From Parelaphostrongylus tenuis (lineage: Eukaryota > Nematoda > Chromadorea > Rhabditida > Metastrongylidae), in the NCBI GenBank assembly GCA_019055375.1, contig JAHQIW010007145.1:1-64000 (forward strand): a stretch of DNA of 64,000 nt. Direction: 5' to 3'. A program made the translations under genes and the position numbers. The notes under the pieces were generated by a model. The model ran no database searches and was not told the DNA's origin. It was given only the letters and a program-made list of their open reading frames with translations. This document shows positions 11,848 through 20,866 of this stretch, in pieces. Position 1 is the stretch's first letter. Each line of letters begins with the position of its first letter.

Positions 11848-12165
11848 GAGCGCATGTGGAGCAGTGGTTAGAGGTGCTCTGCGTCGCACATGAGGTCAAT
11901 GGCTCGATCTCGCGCTCATGGCTCACCAAGCCATCCATCCCGCCAGGGTCGGTAGATTGGTACCAGACAGGTCTCAGACTTGTCTGGGAGGATAAGCAGC
12001 AATGACTCGTTTCAGCGGGAGGCCACCGCGGGTCATTGTTTAGGTCAGATATGCATTCAATCACTTCAAACGAAGTTAAAAATCAAATACGAATGCATGG
12101 CGCATCCCTCAGGGAGGTCAACGCCGAGAGCTTTATCCTTTTATCCTTTACCGAAAGCCAAACTA
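11848..12165 (+). repeat. tRNA-derived SINE (family G, copy 1)
   Basis: A tRNA-like head (GGAGCAGTGGTTAGAGGTGC as A box, GGCTCGATCTCG as B box) is followed by a long tail (CATTCAATCACTTCAAACGA, GAATGCATGGCGCAT, CAACGCCGAGAGCTTTATCC). The same order of blocks recurs at 21452-21760, and the tail alone at about 17930-17985. The A-box resembles Ser/Leu-type tRNAs. It is a retroposed relic. Confidence 0.75.
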
Positions 12166-12315
12166 CCATCTCGCCGATGATAACCTCTCCAGCTGCCTTT
12201 TGTTTTAGGATTAAACCTTGAAGAACTAGTACAATGGTCAAGTTGCATAAAAGTCGTGGTAACAAAAGGCGTTGTTTGAACAACACCTTAGTTTGAACTC
12301 TGCGTTATCGCTTAC

Positions 12316-12544
12316 ATGAACAAAGGCAGGAATGTCGAGAATTCCACAGACGTTGAAACTTCCTTGTTTTATTCAGTAGCGTGCTACTATCATGTGTTTG
12401 CGACTTGATGTGTTCTGCAGACGCCACCGTCAATCTTGTAGATAATTTCGTATAAACGATGTACAATAGTCGCAGAAGCGATTTGGAATCATCAGCCACT
12501 GTTGGCTTAGTCGAGAAGACCGGATAGCATTCATCTCGATTCAT
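12316..12544 (-). CDS. Candidate exon, unknown protein
   Basis: The minus-strand frame begins at ATG 12544 (MNRDECYPVFSTKPTVADDS) and runs 76 codons to a consensus donor (CAT then GTAAGC) at 12316/12315. Middle residues include AEHIKSQTHDSSTLLNKTRK. No signal peptide or recognised domain is seen. It lies downstream, in minus orientation, of the candidate exons at 12671-13093 and may belong with them or be a separate first exon. Confidence 0.4.
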
Positions 12545-12670
12545 TGTCTGTCATATCGCAGGTGATCTAAAGACATTCAGTAAGTTTATTATTCGCTCTG
12601 TTTTCCACTCTAATCACAATTTTCTGCTTTGTCGAGATTCTTTCTTTCCGTAACGCTTGCACAGTTGCAC

Positions 12671-12780
12671 TTATGGGAGACATAACAATTCATCGACAAA
12701 GCGAATATCTAACAATACAAGAAGTTTCGTCAATGCACACTTTCTGGCTCGAGAGAAATTGCTATCAGCTGCTGTGTAGC
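12671..12780 (-). CDS. Candidate exon, unknown protein
   Basis: A strong acceptor (GACTTCATCTTTTCCAG) ends above 12780 on the minus strand. The open frame reads YTAADSNFSRARKCALTKLL, then VLLDIRFVDELLCLP and a stop at 12671. The first two bases complete a codon from an upstream exon. Basic then hydrophobic composition; no family recognised. Confidence 0.35.
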
Positions 12781-12873
12781 CTGGAAAAGATGAAGTCGTC
12801 CATATTGCCCATTTCTTCTAAAGAGATTTTGCAAAGTTGACAAAAATTTTCATTGGTATAAATTTCTTCCTAC

Positions 12874-12943
12874 AACTATAGATGACGAGATTAGAGGAAA
12901 ATCTTTATCATAGAATGCACCCAATACGATGTTAATCGATGTC
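12874..12943 (-). CDS. Candidate internal exon, unknown protein
   Basis: Acceptor TGTTTTAATTTCAG sits above 12943 and donor GTAGGA below 12874 on the minus strand. The frame reads TSINIVLGAFYDKDFPLISS. Phase does not join cleanly to either neighbouring candidate exon, so one more exon or an indel is needed if all belong to one gene. Confidence 0.3.
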
Positions 12944-13011
12944 CTGAAATTAAAACATAAAGACAGTCCAATTAAGTGACAAAGACATGCTTATTGTACT
13001 AAATGATTTAC

Positions 13012-13093
13012 CTTAGTAAGATAGACTATGAAGAATCTCCAAGCATGAATAATCATGTTGTTTGCTATCACTAAATGGATGATTGCACTCTTC
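13012..13093 (-). CDS. Candidate exon with membrane-like helix
   Basis: The minus-strand frame ends at donor ACTAAG/GTAAAT (13012) and reads SAIIHLVIANNMIIHAWRFF then IVYLTK. This is a hydrophobic stretch with the look of a transmembrane helix and a short basic end. A seven-helix receptor is one possibility but nothing diagnostic is visible. The upstream acceptor is poorly defined. Confidence 0.3.
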
Positions 13094-13626
13094 CTTAAGC
13101 GGACTTAAGCGCTCAGAAGATAGTGCCAGTGCATGAACGTCATAGAACTGATAAGAATTTCGTGAATCCTTCTAGGCTTACTCATCAACAAAAACGAGAA
13201 ACTCAAAAAAGTACAAGATTATATGGGCAGCAGACTAGCAATATCACATAAAACTCTCTTAACCGAGAGAACATGCTTGGGAACTCTAGCTGCTAGGATA
13301 GTTTTGAGATAGTACGAAATCAAATACATTCATATGATGTCTACAGAGATTGTTTGTCTGTTGTTCGATGCGTCAACACACAAATTCTTGCTGGCAAATT
13401 ATGTTCAGTTAAGAGTAATCCATTTGCAAGTGACCATCATCAATTCATCAACTTCTACAATGAAAAAAAGGGTCTTTATAGAGAAGCAGTTCCTTTTTTA
13501 TGACTCGCCTAATTTTAGATCCATCACGGATTCGGGAACTAATCAAACCAAGCAAAGAGATCGATTAGATGCAGACGATTCTGCTAAACCAAATAATCTG
13601 ATCTAATTATTGCGTTATTCTTACAG

Positions 13627-13669
13627 ATGCTCGCAGTCATAAAGGGAATGAGAGCATTTCAGAACTAAT
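13627..13669 (+). CDS. Internal exon of a plus-strand gene
   Basis: This 43-bp mini-exon has a perfect acceptor (GTTATTCTTACAG) and a perfect donor (CTAAT/GTAAGT). Read in the phase that fits the next exon it encodes ARSHKGNESISEL. Two bases at each end belong to split codons, matching the one-base lead of the exon at 13748. Upstream exons of this gene were not identified with confidence. Confidence 0.55.
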
Positions 13670-13747
13670 GTAAGTATTTGATTTCTTCTGTTGACTGTGT
13701 TGAAATATTTTAATCAAATACGATTCGCTTTCTCTGTTCATCGACAG

Positions 13748-13859
13748 CTCTGATAAGGAGGGTCTTAAATACATTTTTTGACGCATCGAGTGGCACTGAC
13801 GCCAAAGCTCGCATCCTGAAACATCAACTTCCACATCACACCAATGCGCTACTTTGTTG
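13748..13859 (+). CDS. Internal exon with a one-base break
   Basis: Acceptor TCTCTGTTCATCGACAG precedes it and donor TTG/GTGAGT follows. The first part reads SDKEGLKYIF and then hits a stop. If one T of the six-T run at 13774-13779 is discounted, the frame continues DASSGTDAKARILKHQLPHH to the donor. Both halves are protein-like and the end phase (two bases over) fits the next exon, so I read this as one exon with a single-base indel, either an assembly error or a real mutation. Confidence 0.5.
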
Positions 13860-14028
13860 GTGAGTTTTTTCAATGTTTTATTCTAGAGAAGAATTTTTGC
13901 CTCAAATTACGACGCATGTGCTCTTATTGCAAGATTTTTCCGTTTTTTTTACTGTAAAGTTGTTTAGTGATACTTTACACCGTGAATAGGATAATACTTA
14001 ACTTACTCATTTCTTTTCAAGCAAGCAG

Positions 14029-14092
14029 TACAGTTGAAAAGGTTGCGGGATTGTATTACTCAGCCGTGAACTTAGAGAATGTCCACAAATAA
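14029..14092 (+). CDS. Last exon of the 13.6-14.1 kb gene
   Basis: Acceptor TTTCTTTTCAAGCAAGCAG precedes the exon. One base completes the split codon of the previous exon, and then TVEKVAGLYYSAVNLENVHK is followed by TAA. A polyadenylation signal AATAAA lies at about 14177. Together the three exons make a phase-consistent C-terminus of about 70 residues that I cannot assign to a family. Confidence 0.55.
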
Positions 14093-14939
14093 CATACGAG
14101 TACTTTTACTAAGCTTTCGGGTCCAAGCTAATTGAAATGATCAGTTACAAATCGTACCATATGAACAGCGAGAATGAATAAAAACTTGTTCTCTCATGGG
14201 GCTGCATTCTCACCAAATCTGCTATTGGATGCTCTATTTTTCACACATTAAGGCAAGTGTGAGATGACTTTCACCAGAATGACAGTTCCTTTGTTTCACC
14301 ACAATAAAATTCTGATTTTGTTGAAGCCACAGACATTTCTTATGTATTTCCTGTTGTCGAGGCTCCTATTCCAAAAAGAAAGCAAATGAAGTAACGAGAT
14401 CTACCATCAAAACAAGATGATATCTCCAAATAGGTTTTTAACGCTTGCGGCTATCGAGATCTCGTCTTAGGTTATCAAAATTTGTATTTCATTCTCAATG
14501 CTTTCTGAAATTGCAATTTAAGAAGCTTTAAATTTCGAAAAGTTTCTCAAAACATATCTTACATTTGAATAGATAAAGAAGAGTCTTTTTCATAAGCTGA
14601 TAGCGCTTTTCAGTCTCAAGTGCCTTAGTAATCAGTTTATGTGGAGCTTGTGAAAAAAAAACTTTGGGATGAAAGCATTCGCTGGTAAGATTGAATGAGG
14701 AATTTTTTTTCATTAGCAATCCTATTTGATCAAAATCGATCTCTTCAAATATTGCACTAATGCATAATACTGAGCAGAATTCTATGACGTTGAGCAAAAA
14801 GTTCCAGGGACATTCTCGAAAGTTCGTTTTTTTAACATCTTTGTGTTGCTTTTATTGTTAGTTGAAACGGTGTATTCAAGTGATATATTAAAACTGACAG
14901 TATTAAAATTACTGCCAAGAAGGCAACGGGCAAGTTTGA

Positions 14940-15192
14940 AGAGTTAGACGGCGTCAAAGATCTTCTTCACCTCGCTCACAGTTCAGATGTGGGTCCATCT
15001 AATTATGGCCTCTTTCGATCAATGCAGACTTTCTGATGGCTGCCGAATTCAGTCAATTAATGAAGCTGAAGAAGCATGTCAATAGTTTTTGATTCAATAT
15101 TGACGGAATGGCGGTACGTCGAGCAGATCGGAGATCTGGCACAACGTTGGAAGAGAGTCGTGGACAATGGTGGTCGATACCTTAAAGAATAA
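14940..15192 (+). pseudogene. Mariner transposase C-terminal relic
   Basis: The plus strand reads GPSNYGLFRSMQTF in the place of the mariner 'LAPSDYHLFRSM' catalytic C-terminal motif. After a frame change it continues RWKRVVDNGGRYLKE and a stop at about 15191, which corresponds to the usual 'RW.KVV...G.YF' end of mariner transposases. The N-terminal part is missing. It sits directly upstream of the mucin-like gene. Confidence 0.75.
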
Positions 15193-15395
15193 TTATTGTT
15201 ATTTTTGACGTTAATTCGAATGAAGACGAAATTTAAAACTAAAAACGAGAAGTCTACGCTTCAAAGAATAGTTATTGTTGTTCTTGTTGCTAGTTTTCGC
15301 GCAAAAACGAAACATTCAGAAATTTCCCAGCACTTTTTGCTCAATTCTAACTACTATTATCGACTTCTACTAGCTACTATAGCTACAAATTCCAG

Positions 15396-16106
15396 GAGCT
15401 ATCTGTATCCTCGTCTGTATTGGATTCACGAACTGCAATGCTCCATCTACAAGATCTTCGGAGTCTGCATCTACCACATCTGAAGCAACAACAGCTCATG
15501 TAACTACGCGAAACACAGTGGGTTCATCTACCACACATGAAGCAACAACAGCTCATATAACTACGCAAAACACAGCGGGTTTATCTACCACACCTGAAGC
15601 AGCAAGATCACATGTAACTACGCGAAACACGGCGGGTTCATCTACCACACCTGAAGCAGCAACATCTCATGTAACTACGCGAAACACAGCGGGTTCATCT
15701 AGCACACATGAAGCAACAACAGCTCATGTAACTACACGAAACACAGCGGGTTCATCTACCACACATGAAGCAACAACAGCTCATGTAACTACGCGAAACA
15801 CAGCGGGTTTATCTACCACACATGATGCAACAACAGCTCATGTAACTACACGAAACACAGCGGGTTCATCTACCACACCTGAAGCAACAACAGCTTATGT
15901 AACTACGCGAAACACAGCGGGTTCATCTACCACACCTGAAGCAACAACAGCTCATGTAACTACGCAAAACACAGCGGGTTTATCTACCACACATGAAGCA
16001 ACAACAGCTCATGTAACTACGCGAAACACAGCGGGTTCATCTACCACACCTGAAGCAACAACAGCTCATGTAACTACGCAAGACCCGACGCCCACTGGTA
16101 CATCAG
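15396..16106 (+). CDS. Mucin-like repeat protein, main exon
   Basis: An acceptor (GCTACAAATTCCAG) at 15395 opens an exon that begins with a hydrophobic run (AICILVCIGFTNCNAPS), probably the end of a signal peptide whose start lies in an unidentified upstream exon. From about 15463 come eleven tandem copies of a 57-bp unit encoding the 19-residue repeat GSSTTPEATTAHVTTRNTA with minor changes (Pro/His, Arg/Gln, Ser/Leu). The repeats are about 40% Thr/Ser, a typical O-glycosylation substrate. The exon ends TCAG/GTAAG at 16106. The product is probably a secreted or surface mucin of the cuticle, gut or glands. No other domain is present. Confidence 0.75.
15463..16090 (+). repeat. 57-bp coding minisatellite, about 11 units
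   Basis: The in-frame tandem repeat behind the mucin-like protein. Units are nearly identical at the DNA level, including silent positions (GCTCATGTAACTACGCGAAA recurs), so the array is young or actively homogenised and is likely to vary in copy number between individuals. Confidence 0.9.
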
Positions 16107-16166
16107 GTAAGACGGCAGAAGTTCCGATTACTTTAACGGTAATGTAATGAACATCAACTATTCAAG
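16107..16166 (+). other. 60-bp intron in mucin-like gene
   Basis: GTAAGAC donor and AACTATTCAAG acceptor. Reading through instead would end at TAA in 16145-16147 with no tail. Splicing keeps the frame (G/GT) and adds a hydrophobic C-terminus, which supports the intron. Confidence 0.6.
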
Positions 16167-16327
16167 GTAGCTCGTCACCGTTACCAACCGTTCCGAGTAG
16201 TGGTGTTCCAACAGTGGTAACTACAAGTAGTATGCCTGAGACCACTACTGCTGGTAAACTGGTAAATGCACCATACTTCAATATATTTTTGTTGATGTTC
16301 GTACTTGTTTTGTTTTTGCATTATTAA
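16167..16327 (+). CDS. Mucin-like protein, last exon with GPI-type tail
   Basis: In phase with the previous exon this reads GSSSPLPTVPSSGVPTVVTT, then SSMPETTTAGKLVNAPYF and the hydrophobic end NIFLLMFVLVLFLHY before TAA at 16325-16327. Small residues before a polar spacer and a 14-residue hydrophobic C-terminus without a cytoplasmic tail are the pattern of a GPI-anchor signal, so the mucin is probably membrane-tethered. AATAAA occurs at about 16608. Confidence 0.65.
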
Positions 16328-16712
16328 TATCGTGTGACGGTGTCTGTCTCGTTTCAATCGTCGCTCTTATTGCTCTAGATTTATTCACAAGAACTCTTGA
16401 ATATTGAAATCTTCTACAATTTCTTTCTAACAAAATTATGAGTGCAATTGATTTGTGTGTTATGGAAAATTCTATAGGAGAAATATTTTTTGAATGAAAA
16501 TTATTTCGAATAATCAAACATTGGACGATTATTTTTGAGTAAATGTAATATTAAGCAAAGATTTTGAAACACTTGCTTCTGAGTATCCATTTTCTGCATA
16601 GCAGCAGGAAATAAAAATTATGGATGTTTCGTAAAATTTTGATCCTTCGAAATTTGGGACGAAATAAAGATTACAATTATTGGAAATCGTTGAGCATTTA
16701 TTACCAAATTAA

Positions 16713-16964
16713 CATTGTTTGGAAGCAGATAACGATGTTTGCTTACTAGCAAAATGCAGTGGAGAACAGTGTGTTTGTTTAGCAACAGAAGAACAGAGTC
16801 GAAGTCGATGTTTAGAGCTGACACCGATTAGAAGTGTCCGCATTTCAAGAGCATCTGATCAGTACGATCCAATAAAAGCTGACTATTTTGTGGAGGAACA
16901 AAGACGAAGTAGTCTTGAACAAGGGATTTTCTCTCTAATTGTCTTGAAAATTTTGAATTATTGA
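16713..16964 (+). CDS. Candidate Cys-containing exon
   Basis: An open frame without its own good ATG reads CLEADNDVCLLAKCSGEQCV then CLATEEQSRSRCLELTPIRS and onward to a stop at 16964. Six cysteines within 33 residues suggest a small secreted disulphide domain. No convincing acceptor was found at its left end, and no relation to the mucin gene 400 bp upstream can be shown. Confidence 0.3.
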   Translation, partial: HCLEADNDVCLLAKCSGEQCVCLATEEQSRSRCLELTPIRSVRISRASDQYDPIKADYFVEEQRRSSLEQGIFSLIVLKILNY

Positions 16965-17714
16965 ACAATGGGATTGTAGTTCAGCCCAAGTCCGTTGTTC
17001 GTTAGAGTGATTGCGTAGCATCTATTACTAAGGCGGCAGAAATATAGCATGGACGTATAACAAGCCGCAGTTCGGACGACCCTTATACTAGTTGAGCATT
17101 TACAGGTAGTGCTAATGAAGCGGTGGATGATTTTGCAAATTTCAATGATTAAGTGTTGTTTAGAGAGAACTGATAATTTAATGGCTTAACGGTAAAACAG
17201 TTCGTTTGCTTAGGAAAAAAGGCTAAAATACAAAGGGATATGAGTCAAGTAAATGCAAGGTTGAAACAGATCAATGTTGATAGGTTTTAAAATGGAAATG
17301 ACTACGAAGATGAAGTCACATCTCGTATATTCAAAAGCTGATCAAAGATTATTCACTATAGCCCGTTCTGAATTTATTCGTTGAAAAACTGAGTGCTAAA
17401 GTAATCCAGAGTCGAGTTTGAATTGGCTAGCTTTATGCTGTTTCAAGTAGTTTACTTTTTATTTTTTGCTCTTTCTTTTCGATCTCTAATTTTTTTTGGG
17501 CTCAATTGTGCAGACAACCATATCACGTCTATCACCTGCCTCCCATTTCATAATCGCATGAGTTGAGCGGCCGAAACCAATGCCCACATTTGCAACCATG
17601 GTGTATATTGTAAAAACTCAAACATATCATCTTCTTCTGTCAAACTAATCACGAAGAGACTTACGTAGCGTCAATAGCCTTCGTATTCGGCGCATCATTT
17701 TTCGATCTCACCCA
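16965..17714. other. Mostly gene-free stretch
   Basis: The only candidate is a short terminal exon at 17513-17560: acceptor GGGCTCAATTGTGCAG, reading TTISRLSPASHFIIA then stop. It is too short to call as a separate gene. Nothing else is supported. Confidence 0.3.
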
Positions 17715-17929
17715 TTAATATACCACTTCGGTCCTTCGATTGTCATGCAGAAATCTGTCATCTGTACAATCTAGCTGATTTTGTGCAGCCGGCATTACAT
17801 CATCACCTCGCGGGGAGTCACAAGGTGCGGCAGTAATCAGAAGAAAAAATGGTTGATCAATCCTCAAGAGATGCACTATGCCTTTAAAGTCAACTAAAAC
17901 ATTAGAGATGACTGTATGAATATCTGGTC

Positions 17930-17985
17930 TTCTAAATTGCGTCAATAACGCCGAAAGCTTTATCCTTCTATGCTTTATGAACAAA
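17930..17985 (+). repeat. SINE family G tail fragment
   Basis: Carries the GTCAATAACGCCGAAAGCTTTATCC tail block shared with the SINE copies at 11848 and 21452, without a tRNA-like head. Confidence 0.5.
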
Positions 17986-18030
17986 AGAGTGCGAGCAATG
18001 AGCAGGGCTATTCTAGTCTAGAAAATTTCG

Positions 18031-18136
18031 ATGTGCAGAGTTCCACAATCGAGATGTGGAGGCGCATCTGCCACTGACTACAATGAATCGAAAGACTTAG
18101 CGGAAGTAAATACATGCACATTGCCCGATGTTTCAC
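18031..18136 (+). CDS. Candidate first exon, unknown protein
   Basis: ATG 18031 opens a frame (MCRVPQSRCGGASATDYNES, then KDLAEVNTCTLPDVS) that runs to a consensus donor (TTTCAC/GTAAGT) at 18136, leaving one base. There are three cysteines and the mix is polar. The downstream partner was not found. Opposite-strand candidates follow at 18205 and 18584, so the plus gene would have to span them. Confidence 0.4.
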
Positions 18137-18204
18137 GTAAGTAGTGATGATTCAGAATTCGAAAAAGGATGGATGCCGAACAAATTGAATGACCGTTATA
18201 GATA

Positions 18205-18399
18205 TTATCGCACTAGTATTGTTTGAAACTCTTCTGTGTTATCCGGTTTTTGAGTGTATTGTGACTCTGAACGAGGAATAGGTCCTCTATGACAACCAGA
18301 GACGATTGGCATAATGATTGGACTGCGATAAAGCTTCGCGGAACTTTTCAAATTCGAAGCTAAAACAAAAGAAGGTTCAGGTCGCGCTTTTGGGTGCAT
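18205..18399 (-). CDS. Candidate ORF, unknown protein
   Basis: The minus-strand frame from ATG 18399 to a stop at 18205 encodes MHPKARPEPSFVLASNLKSS and SQYTQKPDNTEEFQTILVR. It is polar and Pro-containing, and none of the plus frames across it stays open. It lies just downstream, in minus orientation, of the exon at 18584-18650, but the phases do not join directly. Confidence 0.35.
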   Translation of the reverse strand: MHPKARPEPSFVLASNLKSSAKLYRSPIIMPIVSGCHRGPIPRSESQYTQKPDNTEEFQTILVR

Positions 18400-18583
18400 A
18401 GCTCACTTTGATCCATTAAAACTCACTAATTCCACATGAAACTATAATGATGGAGAACGCGACCCCAAAATCAGTGAAATATATCACAAAATTGTACAGA
18501 TGTTCTTCTTCTTATTCAACACGAGAAGAACATTCGTTGTTCATAATAAAACGTGGGCCTCACGTTGCACATGCTCCACTCAC

Positions 18584-18650
18584 CATGCTCGTCAGGTTCT
18601 CGCTCAACGCTTCTTTAGGTTTATCTGTAACTTTCTGCGCCATAAATGCT
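18584..18650 (-). CDS. Candidate internal exon
   Basis: A strong acceptor (GACTTGGCTTTCAG) above 18650 and donor ATG/GTGAGT at 18584 bound a 67-bp exon reading AFMAQKVTDKPKEALSENLT then SM. It begins one base into a codon and ends in phase 0. The hammerhead-bearing repeat at 18675-18992 would lie in the intron directly upstream of this exon. Confidence 0.45.
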
Positions 18651-18802
18651 CTGAAAGCCAAGTCAAGACTAAGTAACCCCTTTTGAGCTTAAATCATTCT
18701 TTTTTTTTTGGAATTATATTGAATGTTTTTTGGGGGTTTCGAAAACAGCCGATCTTTTGAATTAGTTTTGATCTAACAGCAAAAATCTATCGACTGAGAG
18801 GT

Positions 18803-18843
18803 GGTGATGGTACAGTGTCATAGTACACTGTCCCATCACCACA
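18803..18843 (+). other. Stable hairpin in ribozyme unit
   Basis: GGTGATGGTACAGTGT pairs with ACACTGTCCCATCACC across a short loop (CATAGT), giving about 15 pairs with one C opposite A. It is located 45 bp upstream of the hammerhead motif. Confidence 0.7.
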
Positions 18844-18887
18844 TGCGCCTCCATCCTTGCTTCAATGCAGGGCTGAATGTGGGACGG

Positions 18888-18935
18888 GGGTCACTGATGA
18901 GGAGGACGAACCTCCGAAACACCGGTGTATGACCC
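18888..18935 (+). ncRNA. Hammerhead self-cleaving ribozyme motif
   Basis: All conserved hammerhead elements are present in order. Stem I strand GGGTCA (18888-18893) is followed by the core CTGATGA (18894-18900). Stem II is GGAGG/CCTCC with loop ACGAA (18901-18915). Core GAA follows, then stem III ACACC/GGTGT (18919-18928), the cleavage-site A at 18929, and stem I strand TGACCC (18930-18935), which pairs perfectly with GGGTCA. Predicted cleavage is after A18929 (a GUA triplet). Stem I is the open stem (type I). Stem III has no loop and is a self-complementary decamer, so a monomer would fold poorly and the dimeric double-hammerhead form is expected to be the active one. Confidence 0.8.
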
Positions 18936-19382
18936 TGGCGTACCAAACCCCTTTTTGAGCTTAAATCATTCTTTTTTTTGGAATTATATTGACTGGATTT
19001 TATTTTCACGAGACTCGACGGCAGAAGCTATCGCTTTTTCTCTAAATGTAATCCGAGAAGCTCTCACCGTCTCATAGATGCCTCATAGATAGACCGATAT
19101 CTATCTGAAATGACTTTTTTGCGTCAAGTTTAGATATTCTTCCTTGGCTCTCTTTTTGTGCAGACACTGCTAGCTGTCTGAAACATAGTTCTCACGCGTA
19201 CACTTTTGTTTGTGATGGATGAGAGAAAAGTTATTGAACCAGTATGTTTATGATATTTGGCTTTTGATTCCACTTTGTGCTCTTTTGATTATAATGACTG
19301 GTCGTTTAATAATGGGAGCCACTTGGCTTTCAGTTAAAGAAATGAAAATATTTTCCCTTCAAGCAATCACAGCTACTGAACG

Positions 19383-19494
19383 GTGTCCAATAAGGCAGGT
19401 TTGGGCAACAAGGCAGCAGTAATCGAAAAGCCTCCAAACACACAGTTGTCGACAAATTTGACCAATTGCCTGATCGCCTTCGTGAACAAAAAAA
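19383..19494 (-). CDS. Candidate exon, unknown protein
   Basis: Minus strand: acceptor GTTAGAGCTATACAG above 19494, then an open frame reading TKAIRQLVKFVDNCVFGGFS and ITAALLPKPALLDTV to a stop near 19381. Two other frames are also open here, so the frame choice rests on composition. It may be upstream of the exon at 18584 in the same minus-strand gene. Confidence 0.3.
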
Positions 19495-20019
19495 CTGTAT
19501 AGCTCTAACAATAAGGCGGTGATTGCAAAACATCTGTCACAAAATACATAATCTCTCTCAAAGCATGCGTCGACGATTGTATTACTGAAACAGGTGTGTC
19601 ACTCAGCGTGCGTATAAGGGAGCATTTAGCTGGAGTACTCAATACCAAGCAAAATACTCACCATTAGGCAAGCATAAGAACCAAAAACATAAGAAGGAAG
19701 TTATTGATGTAAAAGTCGTTGCCCTCAGAAATTCAGATTAACAATGAAAAGTCATAGAGCTTCTTGGGTAGTCATTAAAAGTCCAAAATTGACTTCCAGG
19801 GTAGTTACGATCTCGTACCATAACTCAGGCTAATTCTATGGACTGAGTTAGGCAAATTCCCAGCCAACGCAGGACTTTGAGCCGCTCTTCTTCAATGAAC
19901 GAATAGAGGACTTGAAGACGCCATTTACTTTGAGATAAGAGCAAAAAAAGATTTGCTTGTTACATCCTTCTGTCAGGGTTACGAAAGTGTTCGACTGAGT
20001 GAATAGCAAATCATTTTGA

Positions 20020-20115
20020 CCTTTGCAGGCTTTGAAGAAGGCGAAGCGCCATAGCGTCAGCCGTGGTTATATTGTGCTGTATTGTCATTTTGTACAATAA
20101 ATACTGTTATTGAAA
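20020..20115. mobile_element. Family 1 element arm
   Basis: Carries CAGGCTTTGAAGAAGGCGAA, then a GCGTCAGCC block and TTGTACAATAAATACTGTTA, matching one arm of the family 1 inverted-repeat elements. Confidence 0.5.
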
Positions 20116-20543
20116 GCCTCTTATCACCTTACCAAAAAAACTGCATTATGGACTTCACTATATTCTTCACATTTCTGTTCATATATCATATGTGGCGAAT
20201 TAGTTTTACAATTGAGGGAGTGAGAATTCGTCCTTCAACAGCGAAAGCATTGAGCAGTGCTTCCGGCATGACTGGCCGAGTGCATACAGGATGAGATACG
20301 CATTTGAAATGCGCGACTACGCGACAATACATGCACGGCTATTGAGTTTCGTGTCATGGGAGAACACCGTCCACTCGAGAGGGTAATTTGCTTCCACGAC
20401 ACCACTGCGCTGTCCTTGCTCTCCTTCCTTTCTTCTTCTATTCTTTTCTTCACTCTGACCATTGTATACGGAACTATTGATAGAATTGAAAGGAATTCTT
20501 ATTTACCCTTTTTTATGACTGTATGATTTAATGGATATAAACA

Positions 20544-20655
20544 ATGATGTTAAGTGGTGAGCAAAACTTCGACGCCAGTCGAGACTTAAACCCGCATCTC
20601 ACCCTTTTCCAGAGAGGGTTGACCAATTGCCCTACGACGCTTGTTCTACCACAAC
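20544..20655 (-). repeat. tRNA-derived SINE relic
   Basis: Read on minus, GTAGGGCAATTGGTCAACC stands for an A box and GGGTTTAAGTCTCGAC for a B box. The tail TTTTGCTCACCACTT is the same as in the SINE pair at 23480-23966. Confidence 0.6.
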
Positions 20656-20785
20656 CCTTTCTACACTATAACTCTAAGAAGGAGTTAGTAGAATTTTCGG
20701 CAGCAATGGTGATGTTAGTGTCTGGTAGCTTATGCTAAACTTCATTTCTAAATTTTTCATTGGCAATTTCTCAACAGTTTTCCAG

Positions 20786-20866
20786 CGTTCCGAATCAATC
20801 GATGATTGTTTTCTCTCTTATTTGAAATGTTTCCCTTCCACAATGGTTTTCTTTGCATTATTATAA
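20786..20866 (+). CDS. Candidate terminal exon
   Basis: A good acceptor (TTTCTCAACAGTTTTCCAG) at 20785 is followed in frame by RSESIDDCFLSYLKCFPSTM, VFFALL and TAA. It has no partner exon and no domain; weak call. Confidence 0.25.
   Translation, partial: RSESIDDCFLSYLKCFPSTMVFFALL

Larger units (their letters stand above)
18675..18992 (+). repeat. 318-bp unit with 47-bp terminal direct repeats
   Basis: The segment 18675-18722 (AACCCCTTTTGAGC ... TTAAATCATTC, T run, GGAATTATATTGA) is repeated almost exactly at 18946-18992, a spacing of 271 bp. Between them are a stable hairpin (18803-18843) and a hammerhead ribozyme motif (18888-18935). The arrangement fits insertion of slightly more than one length of a 271-nt circular or tandem RNA, as described for retrozymes. 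A simple local duplication is the alternative. Confidence 0.65.

Noticed and set aside
15196..15483. 95-codon frame as the first exon of the mucin gene
   Set aside because: It overlaps the mariner relic and enters the mucin exon in the wrong frame; no donor lies at a usable place.
15463..16090. CRISPR-like array
   Set aside because: Units are contiguous, in-frame and without unique spacers; it is a coding minisatellite in a eukaryotic gene.
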